DNA of 59,007 nt from NVTR01 sp036479015. GTDB lineage: Bacteria > Pseudomonadota > Alphaproteobacteria > Rhodobacterales > Rhodobacteraceae. This document shows, piece by piece, positions 15,760 to 24,593 of this stretch (positions are counted from its first letter, which is position 1; each line of letters opens with the position of its first letter). The notes beneath the pieces were generated by a model. That model had not been told where the DNA came from, did not search any database, and saw only the letters and a list, made by a program, of their open reading frames with translations. A program made the translations under genes and the position numbers. Location: assembly GCA_036479015.1 (NCBI GenBank), contig JAZGFB010000012.1:1-59007 (forward strand), read 5' to 3'.

Positions 15760-16137
15760 TCATTCCAGCACCGCCATCTTTACAAGAACCGCACGGGCAG
15801 CAGCAACAAATGCATCGGTGTCCAGCTTGCAATTGCAAACGCTCAGTATCGCTTCGTTTTTGTCCGATGGCGAGCGCACGAAAATCATTGTACCGGGACT
15901 GGCCAATACCACCGCCAAATCTGTCGCAGATTTCTCTGGCCCGGGCGGCGCAATAACACCGCCGGTTTTACCATTAAGCATCTCAACCGCCAGACAACAA
16001 TAGGCATCCAGGGTTTCCTGTAGCGACTGCTCAGCCTCACTCACGCACAGAACTGTGTCGGATGAAATATCAGCCAGCATTACAATATAGCAGTCGGGAA
16101 ACCCGCTTTTTAGCCCGTCCAGATGGTCTCTTATCAT
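15760..16137 (-). CDS. Small Roadblock/LC7-like protein
   Basis: A 125-residue soluble protein. The order helix (MIRDHLDGLKSGF), strand (YIVMLADI), strand (DTVLCVS), long helix (SLQETLDAYCCLAVEML), strands, final helix (DTDAFVAAARAVLVKMA) fits the Roadblock/LC7 fold, whose members regulate small GTPases in bacteria (for example the MglB and conservon proteins). No canonical sequence signature is strong enough to be sure. An AGGTGAA site lies just before the ATG. The 158 bases upstream hold no gene I can support. It lies 33 bases before the last gene of the cluster. Confidence 0.6.
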   Translation of the reverse strand: MIRDHLDGLKSGFPDCYIVMLADISSDTVLCVSEAEQSLQETLDAYCCLAVEMLNGKTGGVIAPPGPEKSATDLAVVLASPGTMIFVRSPSDKNEAILSVCNCKLDTDAFVAAARAVLVKMAVLE

Positions 16138-16295
16138 TTCACCTGCAGTCTATCAGGGCTTGCACATCCGGTGCCGATGCACCGGCGTTAACCTGATAAT
16201 TGACTATGTGAGGCCGATTGCAGAAAATTGCAACTGCTGGTGCACTGTTGCGCAAAATTCCGACCTTTATGGTACTGAATTGACCGACTTTTTTG

Positions 16296-17237
16296 CTATG
16301 CCGATGGGCGGGCAACGGGCCGACGGGTAGCGCGACCACTTGAAGCCCCCACCCTTACACGCGAAGGAATTATTGCGCCCGCGGCGGGGCTGCGGGCAGC
16401 TTTGGGTGCTTCCTGAATGTCATCAATATGGATAACGTTTTGCGGCGGGGCATCTTGTTCAAGCGGGGCTTCCTGCACAGGTTTGGTTACCTGCTGCAAA
16501 CGGGCGCCCGTCAAGGGCGCAGTTCCCAGCGTGCCAGACAGCTCCTCCAACAGTCCCACCAAACTTTGGGCGAATGCCGCCGCACCACTGGCGATCCATT
16601 TATCCTCATCCTCCCCCGACGCAATTGCCTGGGTCAATGATATCGGGAATATTTCGCCAAACAATCCGGCGGTTTCGCGCCCGACACGCTTAACAACCTT
16701 CATTTTGTCCCGCTCCGTCAGCAATTTGTCGATGCGGGTGATCAGCAGCAGGCTGTGTTGCCGAAAACTTTCGGGCATTTCCTTCCAAACAGCGGCTTCG
16801 CTTTGGCGCCAGGCCTGGGTCGCATGGGTGCACCACAGCACACTATCGGCATATTGAATGACCCTTTCCCAAACCTCAGGCGCCATATTCGGATCCGAAA
16901 TTCCCGGCATATCAATCAGATCGCACATCTCTAAAATTTCGGTTTCCATGAAAATGCGAATAACCGCCGTATCTTCCAGCGAAACGCTTTCCAGATCATT
17001 CAAATCAATAGGGTGGGTGTTTCCATCCAGGTCTTCGCGAAATGGATCACCGTCGCCATACGACATCCAGACCGGCGGCAATTGGGTTGCCGTCACTTTC
17101 ATAGGCAGCGGGTTTTGATCTAATAACAGGTTTGAAAGCGTGCTTTTACCAACGCTGAATTCCCCCATAATGGCAATTCGCGGCTTGCGTCCACCGTCGC
17201 CACCATGTGGATCAGTGGAAATCTCAGGTATGGTCAT
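16296..17237 (-). CDS. Dynamin-like GTPase, smaller (313 residues)
   Basis: The GTP-binding motifs are visible: P-loop GEFSVGKS (25-32), G3 DMPG (109-112) and a G4 variant TRID (167-170) where NKxD or TKxD is usual. About 100 C-terminal residues are low-complexity, Pro/Ala-rich and finally Arg-rich (RATRRPVARPSA), with no transmembrane helix. The segment DSVLWC...W...P...SLLLITRID matches the GTPase at 19494, so the two look like paralogues. The ATG at 17237 has GGAG upstream; an in-frame GTG at 17246 is less likely. It follows the large dynamin-like gene by 20 bases; tandem pairs are common among bacterial dynamins. Confidence 0.8.
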   Translation of the reverse strand: MTIPEISTDPHGGDGGRKPRIAIMGEFSVGKSTLSNLLLDQNPLPMKVTATQLPPVWMSYGDGDPFREDLDGNTHPIDLNDLESVSLEDTAVIRIFMETEILEMCDLIDMPGISDPNMAPEVWERVIQYADSVLWCTHATQAWRQSEAAVWKEMPESFRQHSLLLITRIDKLLTERDKMKVVKRVGRETAGLFGEIFPISLTQAIASGEDEDKWIASGAAAFAQSLVGLLEELSGTLGTAPLTGARLQQVTKPVQEAPLEQDAPPQNVIHIDDIQEAPKAARSPAAGAIIPSRVRVGASSGRATRRPVARPSA

Positions 17238-17257
17238 GGGGGTCACGCTCCGGTTAT

Positions 17258-19321
17258 TTAGGCGACATATCGGTTGAATGTTGTCAGGGTTTCTTGAACC
17301 ACTTTCTTGCGATCATCATTAGCGTGACCACCAAGCATATCTTTCAACATTTTGGGCGTGGCGTCGGCATGTTTGGCCACATTCACCAGAATATCGCGCT
17401 GATCAGCCAGAAACCCCATCAGAATTTTCAAACCATCGGCCCGGATTGAATTAGCCTGTGTGATCTTTAATTCATCCACCAACGGATCTGTTTCTTCCAT
17501 GATCATCTTAAAATAGCCCGAGGCAAACGCCTTATATCCACGTCGGCGCTGCCACCAACCCTTCCACCAGCTGCCCTGCATATCAAGCGCAATGGTCTGG
17601 CCCAAAAACACCGGAGGAGGTATCCGAGGCGGCGATGGTGTCTCAATGTTAAAGTCGGCCCCAAGGCTTCCAAACGCCTGGGTATAAACCGCCATAAGTT
17701 CGGCACTGACACCTTCAAGCGTTTTCTGGGTAACCTTATTGGTGCGTGACCCAAACATTTTATAGGAAGACCTTAGCAGAACCCGCAGCCCGGTCGGGTC
17801 ATACTGCCAAACATGGTCTTCACCATATTTTTCTAAATGCTGTACAAGCGACGCGGTTGCGCGGTCCAAGAAACTGCGATGCGAGCGGTCAATCCGGGTC
17901 TGAAACTGTTCAATCAGCGTGTTGAAATCGGTATTTAGATGGGTAACATACCGGTTTTCAATATCATCAAGCAGCATCAATACTTCATCCGTATTCACCG
18001 GGCCCGGGCTTTTCTTATCGAACTTCAGTTCAACCACCTGATTGGTGGCATGCAGGCCATTGGCCAGGTTGATCGCCCCGCGGGCAACTTTATCAATCAC
18101 TTCCTGCCCGCCCCCCTCTGCAATACGATCAGATATCGCAGCAAAAAGTTTCGGCACGCCTGACAGCCGCCATATCTTAGCCTCGGGCGTTTCTGCTTCC
18201 GGGGCATCACCTTGATGCGCTTGTGCCCAGTTATCCAATGCCTTGGCACTGTCATCAGCCAAGGTATCCAGCGAAGATAGCAACGCGTGGTTCGCCCAAT
18301 AGGCGCTGCCAAAAATAATCTGAGCATCCTCTGGCCCGTCATGGGTTTTCAGGGTCTTTTGTACGCTGTCGCGTATTTCAGGAACCTGATTGGCCGGGTC
18401 TGACAATTCATCAATGCGATTGACATAAATGATGACTTCGCGGGATTTAATGTTTGAAATCAATCTTATCAGCGCCATATCAACAGTCGACAATGCCTGA
18501 TGCGCAGACAATACAACCACACATAACCGGCTGCCCCTGATCGCCCTAATGGTGATCTGTTCACGCATCATGAACGTGTCATTGACGCCTGGCGTGTCGC
18601 GAATACACAGGTTGGTTTTAAACTCTGGCCGATGCAGGAAAAGATCTGCCGACTTGGTGATATCGGCAAACCGGCCCTGATTTTCGGCCTGATCATCGCC
18701 GTCAATATCATCCCCCAGACAGACATACCGCTCGATCAGGTCCTGATCAAAATAACCGTAATTATGTTCCTGGCCCAATAGCAGTTCAAACCGTTTGCCC
18801 AACCGGGCCTGGGACTTTTCGCGCATCTGTACAATTTGTTCGCGCACAGTTTCCAATTCATCCTCGGCACCTGCGCGGCTGGCAAGCTCGCCAATGCGCC
18901 CGCCCCGTTCCAACAGACGTGCCCATTCATTATCATCGAAAAATTTGAACTTTGCGGTGTTTGTACTGTCCACAGGTTTTGGCGACATATGCAGTGACGT
19001 CACAACCGACGTCCAAGGGTTAACATCCGCAGGCAACAGGTCAGGCCAGCCGACCATAGCATTAACAAGTGACGTTTTCCCGGCTTTGACCTGGCCAATC
19101 ATGGTGACGCTTGGTTCAAATTCCCCAAGCATCTTTTGCAGCTTGGCAGCGGCGTTGGCAGTAGATGCATCACCGATTTTACCCAATTGGGTAAGGGCAT
19201 CCTTCAGAACTTTGGCCTTTTCATGAAACTTGTCCAGCCCGTCCATTCCGACGCGCAGCAAATCAACATTGTCTTGCAATGGTGCCTTAGGGCTATCAAA
19301 GGCGTCAGTCTCAATATTCAT
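17258..19321 (-). CDS. Large dynamin-like GTPase (687 residues)
   Basis: A dynamin-superfamily protein: P-loop GQVKAGKT (76-83), G3 DTPG (242-245), G4 variant NRID (301-304), followed by a long helical region (about 400-687) typical of the stalk. Bacterial dynamins bind and remodel membranes upon GTP hydrolysis. There is no clear transmembrane helix, but residues 585-594 (WWKGWWQRRR) form a Trp/Arg-rich patch that could insert into the lipid surface like a paddle loop. The N-terminal 70 residues are helical. It lies in the middle of the phospho-signalling cluster, and its companion GTPase follows after 20 bases. Family is firm; cellular role is unknown. Confidence 0.85.
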   Translation of the reverse strand: MNIETDAFDSPKAPLQDNVDLLRVGMDGLDKFHEKAKVLKDALTQLGKIGDASTANAAAKLQKMLGEFEPSVTMIGQVKAGKTSLVNAMVGWPDLLPADVNPWTSVVTSLHMSPKPVDSTNTAKFKFFDDNEWARLLERGGRIGELASRAGAEDELETVREQIVQMREKSQARLGKRFELLLGQEHNYGYFDQDLIERYVCLGDDIDGDDQAENQGRFADITKSADLFLHRPEFKTNLCIRDTPGVNDTFMMREQITIRAIRGSRLCVVVLSAHQALSTVDMALIRLISNIKSREVIIYVNRIDELSDPANQVPEIRDSVQKTLKTHDGPEDAQIIFGSAYWANHALLSSLDTLADDSAKALDNWAQAHQGDAPEAETPEAKIWRLSGVPKLFAAISDRIAEGGGQEVIDKVARGAINLANGLHATNQVVELKFDKKSPGPVNTDEVLMLLDDIENRYVTHLNTDFNTLIEQFQTRIDRSHRSFLDRATASLVQHLEKYGEDHVWQYDPTGLRVLLRSSYKMFGSRTNKVTQKTLEGVSAELMAVYTQAFGSLGADFNIETPSPPRIPPPVFLGQTIALDMQGSWWKGWWQRRRGYKAFASGYFKMIMEETDPLVDELKITQANSIRADGLKILMGFLADQRDILVNVAKHADATPKMLKDMLGGHANDDRKKVVQETLTTFNRYVA

Positions 19322-19493
19322 TTACCACCTGCAACAATACATAAGAATCCGACATTTCTTTTCACTGTGAGAAACCCAAATCCGCCAATCGGCATCAACA
19401 GGGCATTAAAGTCATCAGTGTTGCAATTTTCGCATCAAAAAATGGTGAAATTGTGGCAAGTGGCGATCAGTTTCCGTTGCAATCGCGCTAATT

Positions 19494-20537
19494 TTACGCG
19501 GCCTGAACTGATGTCAGATCACGGGTTAGCTGCAACAGCAGTGTCACCGCATCGGCAGCTGATACCTGGCTGGCTTCCATTTCAAGCAGCAACATTACGT
19601 CGGCTGCTTCCAACAGGTCACCCTGCAACGCCAGAATGTTTTCTTCGGTGGACAGCTCATCGGTGACGATGTCAGCCAACCCAATCGCAGTATCGTTGCA
19701 AAATTCCAATATCTCGGCAGTATCGGACGCTTCCATAATGTCAGTCAACGTCACGGTCTGCTGCGCCACATACTCAATGGCGGCGCGTGACAGATCAATA
19801 ATATCCGCCCCTTGAACATCACCCGGTACGGCATCAGCTTCTGAAATAACCGGAATGTCCGCATGGAAACGTTTAAGAAACAACTGCGCCTGGTCCAAAT
19901 CCGCCTGACAACCCAGTTCGACCTGGTTGTTGATCGTGTCTAACAACGCCCGCCCACCGCTGGCTTTAAGCAAGGGCTCATCAATTGCCCCCGCATTTGG
20001 GCATGCTGAAATGGCCTGCAAAGTTGCCATTGGCACAAAACTATGGAATTCGTCGGCCGCAATTTTTTGCAGTCTTTCCATAACGGATGTCAGCGATTTA
20101 TTTGCCAAAAAGCTGTCAGCCTTAGTCAACACCAACAGGCTGCGGTCTTTCAAATCCTCTGGTGCCGATGCCCATTGCGCCTGTTCAACATCAGAAAATT
20201 CCTGTGAACACCACAACACAATATCAGCATTGGCATATGCCAGGGCTGCTGTATCGCCAGCTTTTGGCAGCACCGGCGACAAAGCAACCTTGGTGACGCT
20301 AATGCCCCCAATAGCTGCCGGTTTTTGGGACGTAATCACACCTGATAGATTGTCGCTCAGAAAACTGATCAAACAGGATTTTCCAGCGCCCGAAAGGCCA
20401 ATAACAGCTATTCGGATCGGCGATTGCAGACGCTCATGCAGCAAAGCCCCTTTTGATTGCGCATCACTTGGTAACGCTCCACACTTTAGCAGCGCTCCAA
20501 GTGGCGACAACACATCATTAATCAAAGGATATCCCAT
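19494..20537 (-). CDS. P-loop GTPase of the kinase/dynamin cluster
   Basis: A 347-residue protein with P-loop GLSGAGKS (47-54) and G4 TKAD (138-141), followed by a C-terminal half that is acidic and helical (TDELSTEENILALQGDLLEAAD). No obvious G3 DxxG is seen; the corresponding place reads ADIVLWC. This stretch and the following W...P...SLLVLTKAD match the GTPase at 16296, hence probable paralogy. No membrane segment. It starts 5 bases after the PP2C stop, so it is probably co-translated with the phosphatase; 172 bases without recognisable genes separate it from the large dynamin-like gene downstream. Confidence 0.75.
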   Translation of the reverse strand: MGYPLINDVLSPLGALLKCGALPSDAQSKGALLHERLQSPIRIAVIGLSGAGKSCLISFLSDNLSGVITSQKPAAIGGISVTKVALSPVLPKAGDTAALAYANADIVLWCSQEFSDVEQAQWASAPEDLKDRSLLVLTKADSFLANKSLTSVMERLQKIAADEFHSFVPMATLQAISACPNAGAIDEPLLKASGGRALLDTINNQVELGCQADLDQAQLFLKRFHADIPVISEADAVPGDVQGADIIDLSRAAIEYVAQQTVTLTDIMEASDTAEILEFCNDTAIGLADIVTDELSTEENILALQGDLLEAADVMLLLEMEASQVSAADAVTLLLQLTRDLTSVQAA

Positions 20538-20542
20538 CAGTG

Positions 20543-21496
20543 TTACCCGTCAGACGCATCTGACATGTCCCTAAACAAATTAAGAGGCCGCACAATGGCG
20601 TGCCGCTTCTTCGCGACTTTTCCAGAACGTGTCCGCCCAGTACTAAAGGCAATTTGTGCCGCGCGATCCGGGTCAATGGGCAGTTCCGATACATTACTAT
20701 GGACAAGCACCTGGCTTACCTTAATGATTGAAAACGATACATTGTCCTGATCAGGGTCTGACAACATTTCTAATTTCTGCAACAGGATTTCAGATATTTC
20801 CTGGCTGGACAAGGTGTCGCTGTCTTTCAGTGCAGTCTCAATCTGATTATTTGTCAAAAACTGCAGCCCATCGCTAGCCACAATTAATATATCCCCAGAC
20901 AATATTTTCGTAGGGTTTTTGGGGCAGTCAATTCTGGGAATTTCGTCACCAATCAACACTGATGTCAAACAGTTGCGGTCTGGATGAATTGCCCCCGCCT
21001 CGGCCCCGATCATTCCAGAGGCGACCATCAGATCGATCTGCGGCGCCATTGAATGGTCTTCGTTAAGTTGTGACAGTGCGCCGTTTCGATACAGAAAAAG
21101 CGGTGAATCCCCTATAGATATCCATGACAAATTGTCCCGCACAAACACCGGAGCCACAAGTGTGGCACCCATTCCGGCAGTGTTAGGGTTCACGCTCACA
21201 TGGCTGTTAACACATTCATTGGCAGACAGTGCAGCATCCAGCAATATATCACTGACATTACTTTCAAATTCATCCTGATTGCCGCTTTGTATTTTCAGCT
21301 CGCTGAAAACCTCAGTAACAACTATTTTGCTGGCCACATCACCGGCGGCATGCCCCCCCATACCATCAGCCAGCACAGCAAATCCCACCTCTGACCCCAG
21401 TGGGAAATCGGTGATAATAGCGTCTTCCTGATAGTCGCGCCGCCCCTGACTTATAGCCGAGCACACGTCAAACCTGATGTCAGGCAGTGGCCGCAT
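20543..21496 (-). CDS. PP2C-family Ser/Thr protein phosphatase
   Basis: Removes phosphate from Ser/Thr, presumably countering the kinase encoded two genes upstream. The 317-residue protein (from the ATG at 21496) shows the full set of metal-binding motifs: RRDYQED (19-25), ADGMGGHAAGD (from 43), GMGATL, a GDSPLFLYR stretch, VASDGL and DQDNVS. There is a C-terminal basic extension (about 285-317) ending in SDASDG. I prefer 21496 to the more upstream in-frame start because PP2C domains begin here and GGAAG lies upstream; it overlaps the FHA gene by 17 bases, suggesting translational coupling. Confidence 0.9.
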   Translation of the reverse strand: MRPLPDIRFDVCSAISQGRRDYQEDAIITDFPLGSEVGFAVLADGMGGHAAGDVASKIVVTEVFSELKIQSGNQDEFESNVSDILLDAALSANECVNSHVSVNPNTAGMGATLVAPVFVRDNLSWISIGDSPLFLYRNGALSQLNEDHSMAPQIDLMVASGMIGAEAGAIHPDRNCLTSVLIGDEIPRIDCPKNPTKILSGDILIVASDGLQFLTNNQIETALKDSDTLSSQEISEILLQKLEMLSDPDQDNVSFSIIKVSQVLVHSNVSELPIDPDRAAQIAFSTGRTRSGKVAKKRHAIVRPLNLFRDMSDASDG

Positions 21497-22775
21497 TGCT
21501 TGTGTCTTCCTTGCTGTCGGCATCCCAGTTAAATTCTTCATCGCATAGGGCAACAAACCTAAGCGTTGTTTCACCAATTCGGATCAGATCACTATTGGAC
21601 AGCTTTTCAGTGCTTAGCACCGGTGTGCCATTCAAGCGCACAAGGTTGGCCTTGCCACCCTGCCCCAAGAAAAAGCAATGTTGCTCATTATCATAGGCAA
21701 TTGCGGCATGGTTTTCCCGTGATATGCTGCTATCCCCAAAGTCCAACTTTACCGGTTGATCTTCACCGCGCCCAATATTTGTAACACCATTAAACAGGGC
21801 AAACGCCGTCCCCCTACCCGGCCCTTGGACAACAATAATCCAGCCCACAGGGAAGCTCACCTGATTTGATATGACTGGCTGTTTTTCACCCTCAAATGGG
21901 TCAAGTTTTCCGCCCTGTGATTTCTCAAACCCGAGCAACCGGGTTTTCACACGCCCCGCCCGTCGCCGTGAACGCCCAGCAGCAGGTGCCGGAACTTCTA
22001 CAATGTGGGACGGTTGCTCAATGCTGGGGGCTAGGGGCGCTTGGGGGGCCGCAGCCACGACTGGCATTTCAACCGGAGCAGGCCGCTGCACCACAGCAGC
22101 TTCGGGCCGTTTTTCGGGCACCGATCCGCCGCCCTGAGCCTCGGAAACCTTGAAAGTTATCGTCTTTTTAGGTGTTTCAGCGTTCGGGGCTTCTACCGAT
22201 GCAATCACCTGCGGTTGCGCCGCTTTGACAACAGTTTCGGGGTTTTGTTGGGCTGGCACAACTCTTTGAATTCTCGCTTGCGGTTGTGTCGCGGTGCGGG
22301 GCTCGTGCTTGGTCTCCGGCACCGAATTTAATACTAAACCCTGCATCTGTTTGCTTGGCGCTTCTTGGTCTTCATTGGCTTTCGCCAAATCGTCGCTCAG
22401 GCGCGCCAGTTCATCATCCAGTTGGGCAAAGTCATCTTCGCTCATGATTGGTTTCATATCATCAGGTTCAGCTGTGGCCTGGGCTGGCTTGGGTATATCG
22501 TCAACCATGGGCATTTCAGACACCGGGGCGTTGATATCATCCAACACATCGGCGAAATCTGAAAGTTGATCTGTTTCTTCCAGATCAAATTCGTCTTCCT
22601 GATGCTGTGTTTTCAACCCCTTTAGTCGCGACTGAATGGCTGCCATATTGTTAAACGATTTTGAACTTTTTGGTTCTTCCGCCTCGGCATCATTGATCAT
22701 TGCGGCAACGTCATCAACATTTATGGGATCTGAATCCTGGGATTTTTTTGATAGAATTTCCTTGAGAAACTTCAT
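21480..22775 (-). CDS. FHA-domain phosphothreonine-binding protein
   Basis: The 431-residue protein has a long, probably disordered N-terminal part (1-300), acidic at first and Pro/Ala/Gln-rich later, with several Thr/Ser that could be kinase targets. A basic patch (RSRRRAGRVKTR, 268-279) follows and then an FHA domain (about 310-410) with the conserved GR (335-336), the Ser/His region SSISRENH (349-356) and the LNG loop. FHA domains bind phosphothreonine, so it probably reads out the upstream kinase. It overlaps the kinase gene by 4 bases (ATGA) and the phosphatase by 17. Confidence 0.88.
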   Translation of the reverse strand: MKFLKEILSKKSQDSDPINVDDVAAMINDAEAEEPKSSKSFNNMAAIQSRLKGLKTQHQEDEFDLEETDQLSDFADVLDDINAPVSEMPMVDDIPKPAQATAEPDDMKPIMSEDDFAQLDDELARLSDDLAKANEDQEAPSKQMQGLVLNSVPETKHEPRTATQPQARIQRVVPAQQNPETVVKAAQPQVIASVEAPNAETPKKTITFKVSEAQGGGSVPEKRPEAAVVQRPAPVEMPVVAAAPQAPLAPSIEQPSHIVEVPAPAAGRSRRRAGRVKTRLLGFEKSQGGKLDPFEGEKQPVISNQVSFPVGWIIVVQGPGRGTAFALFNGVTNIGRGEDQPVKLDFGDSSISRENHAAIAYDNEQHCFFLGQGGKANLVRLNGTPVLSTEKLSNSDLIRIGETTLRFVALCDEEFNWDADSKEDTSNAATA

Positions 22776-24133
22776 GGTCTGGCCTTTCCAAACTGTTCTT
22801 TTCGTTGCTTTTTCAATCCACTAAGGCGCTGTGCTCTTCGCCTGTTTGTGAGCAGTCTTCTAAACCAACTGCGCCCGGCGATCGGCTCATTAGACTGATC
22901 CTCGGCCCAATCAGAGTGTTGGTCTATTGCTGTCATGTCCCGTGATGGCTTATCTATCCTGCCAAGGTGATCAGCATCGCTGTATTCAAGTTCGGCCTCT
23001 TCCGCGTCCAATGCCAGTTCCTTGGCAATCTCAGCGAATTTTTCACGCAACTTTGAAACGCGGGGCACGTCCTCTACAATCGGCTTGCTGACCACAGTAT
23101 TTTTCTGGGCTTCGCGCACCGCTTTATTTGTCTCTGTCACCAGCGCAGATATTGACTTGTCGATATCTGCAAGCTGCACGATTGTCCGTGTCGCCTGTTC
23201 CGGCTGGCTCTCTGGATCAAGCGCATCCACCCAGTCCTGTGCAGACTGGAACCGGTTTTTCGGGAAAACGCTTAGCCCTTTGTCAATTGCCGCCAGGAAT
23301 ACTTGATCATACCCAGCAATGCGTCCCACAGTTGGCACATACGGATCCAGCCGCTGCTCTGCCATGGCTGCCACGCGCGCCTGGCTGTTTGGTGGCGCTT
23401 CCCCAGTAATCAGATGATACAATGTTGCGGCCAGCGCATACAGATCGCTGGACGGCCCCTGTTCACTTCCGGCAACGTAAAATTCCTGGGGCGAATAACC
23501 GTCTTTCACCACAACAAGCGCTGACATCGCCCGGCTGGCATGGCTGGCCTTTTCCCGGGCTGCGCCAAAATCTATCAGGACAGGGCTTCCGCTCTGGTCC
23601 AACAATATATTGTCAGGTGAAATATCTCTGTGAAGAATATTTTGCTCATGCATATACCCAACCGCACCAAGTAAACTGATAACGATCTGGCGCAAGTCAC
23701 CCGGTTGAATGTGGTGTTTGCCATCCTCGATAATGTCCAAAAGATCCAAGCCGTCAACGAAATCCAACGCCATATAGGCGGTTTCATTGTCCTCAAAAAC
23801 CTGATGGACACCAACAATATTCGGGTGCCTCAGCTTGGCCAGTTGCCGGGCTTCCTGCAAAAACAACCTTACAATCGAACGGAAATCTTTTTGGTGGGCG
23901 CGTGTCCGGGCCCGAACGGCATTATCACTGCGTTTGCAAACGGTTGCAGGAAAGCATTCCTTGATTACCACCGTGCGATCCAAGCTATCGGTGGCCAGAT
24001 AGGTCATGCCAAACCCACCGCTGTTCAAAAAGCCTTGGATCACAAACTGGCCCTGCAATAATGATGTCCCAGCCTTAAGCTCGTCGGTGAATTCACCGTC
24101 CTCATCATCCTTTATTGCAACTACAGTGTTCAT
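22772..24133 (-). CDS. Hanks-type Ser/Thr protein kinase
   Basis: A 453-residue eukaryotic-like kinase with all key elements: Gly-rich loop NSGGFGMTY (37-45), Lys58 in VVIKE, the helix-C Glu in FLQEARQL, catalytic HRD (168-170) with Asn175, DFG (188-190) and the SPQE activation-segment end (214-217). The kinase domain covers about 28-305. It is followed by a linker, a short helical region and a strongly basic tail (RRLLTNRRRAQRL). There is no transmembrane helix or PASTA domain, so it is a cytosolic kinase, perhaps held at the membrane by the basic tail. First gene of the cluster. Confidence 0.93.
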   Translation of the reverse strand: MNTVVAIKDDEDGEFTDELKAGTSLLQGQFVIQGFLNSGGFGMTYLATDSLDRTVVIKECFPATVCKRSDNAVRARTRAHQKDFRSIVRLFLQEARQLAKLRHPNIVGVHQVFEDNETAYMALDFVDGLDLLDIIEDGKHHIQPGDLRQIVISLLGAVGYMHEQNILHRDISPDNILLDQSGSPVLIDFGAAREKASHASRAMSALVVVKDGYSPQEFYVAGSEQGPSSDLYALAATLYHLITGEAPPNSQARVAAMAEQRLDPYVPTVGRIAGYDQVFLAAIDKGLSVFPKNRFQSAQDWVDALDPESQPEQATRTIVQLADIDKSISALVTETNKAVREAQKNTVVSKPIVEDVPRVSKLREKFAEIAKELALDAEEAELEYSDADHLGRIDKPSRDMTAIDQHSDWAEDQSNEPIAGRSWFRRLLTNRRRAQRLSGLKKQRKEQFGKARP

Positions 24134-24140
24134 TTCCTAC

Positions 24141-24154
24141 CCACCAAGTGGTGG
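24141..24154. promoter_or_regulatory. Palindrome just upstream of the kinase start
   Basis: CCACCAAGTGGTGG is a perfect inverted repeat (6-bp arms, 2-base centre) ending 7 bases before the kinase ATG, next to the GGTAGGA ribosome site. It could be an operator or a leader hairpin that affects translation. The rest of 24134-24431 shows no gene and no convincing promoter. Confidence 0.3.
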
Positions 24155-24431
24155 CCCATTGCCAATGCCAAAAATATGGCCCTACATTTAGAGCGACACT
24201 CTTACAGTTCTTTGGCATTATCATGGTCCGATTGGGTGATGGGCGGTCACAATTGTGGCGAAACTAAGGTATTTACCAACGTATTTTTCACGGCAAATTG
24301 GCGTGGGAAACCGAAAATCACCCCAATAACCCCTGTCATCTGGCCAACACAGCCAACACCCCAGGCACCCCAATACCGACCAGCATTGCCGGATAATGGG
24401 GCCTGATAAAACCCATGCAAAACGTGTGAAA

Positions 24432-24521
24432 TGGCGGACAGACAGGGATTCGAACCCTGGAGACGGTCACCCGCCTACACACTTTCCAGGCGTGCGCCTT
24501 CGACCACTCGGCCACCTGTCC
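24432..24521 (-). tRNA. tRNA-Ser (GGA)
   Basis: A long-variable-arm tRNA on the minus strand: acceptor GGACAGG paired with the TCTGTCC before GCCA, anticodon loop CTGGAAA (anticodon GGA, reading UCC/UCU), variable arm GGCGGGTGACCGTCTC region, and T-arm CAGGG-TTCGAAT-CCCTG. CCA is encoded. Confidence 0.94.
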
Positions 24522-24593
24522 GTGGCGGTGCTTTTAGCCCGCAGATTTAACGGGCGCAAGCCTTGCATTTCAGTGTCGCGCTCCGAATAACAT

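Noticed and set aside
16139..16339. Minus-strand 66-codon frame between two cluster genes.
   Set aside because: Overlaps the end of the 16296 gene in another frame and has no protein-like pattern.
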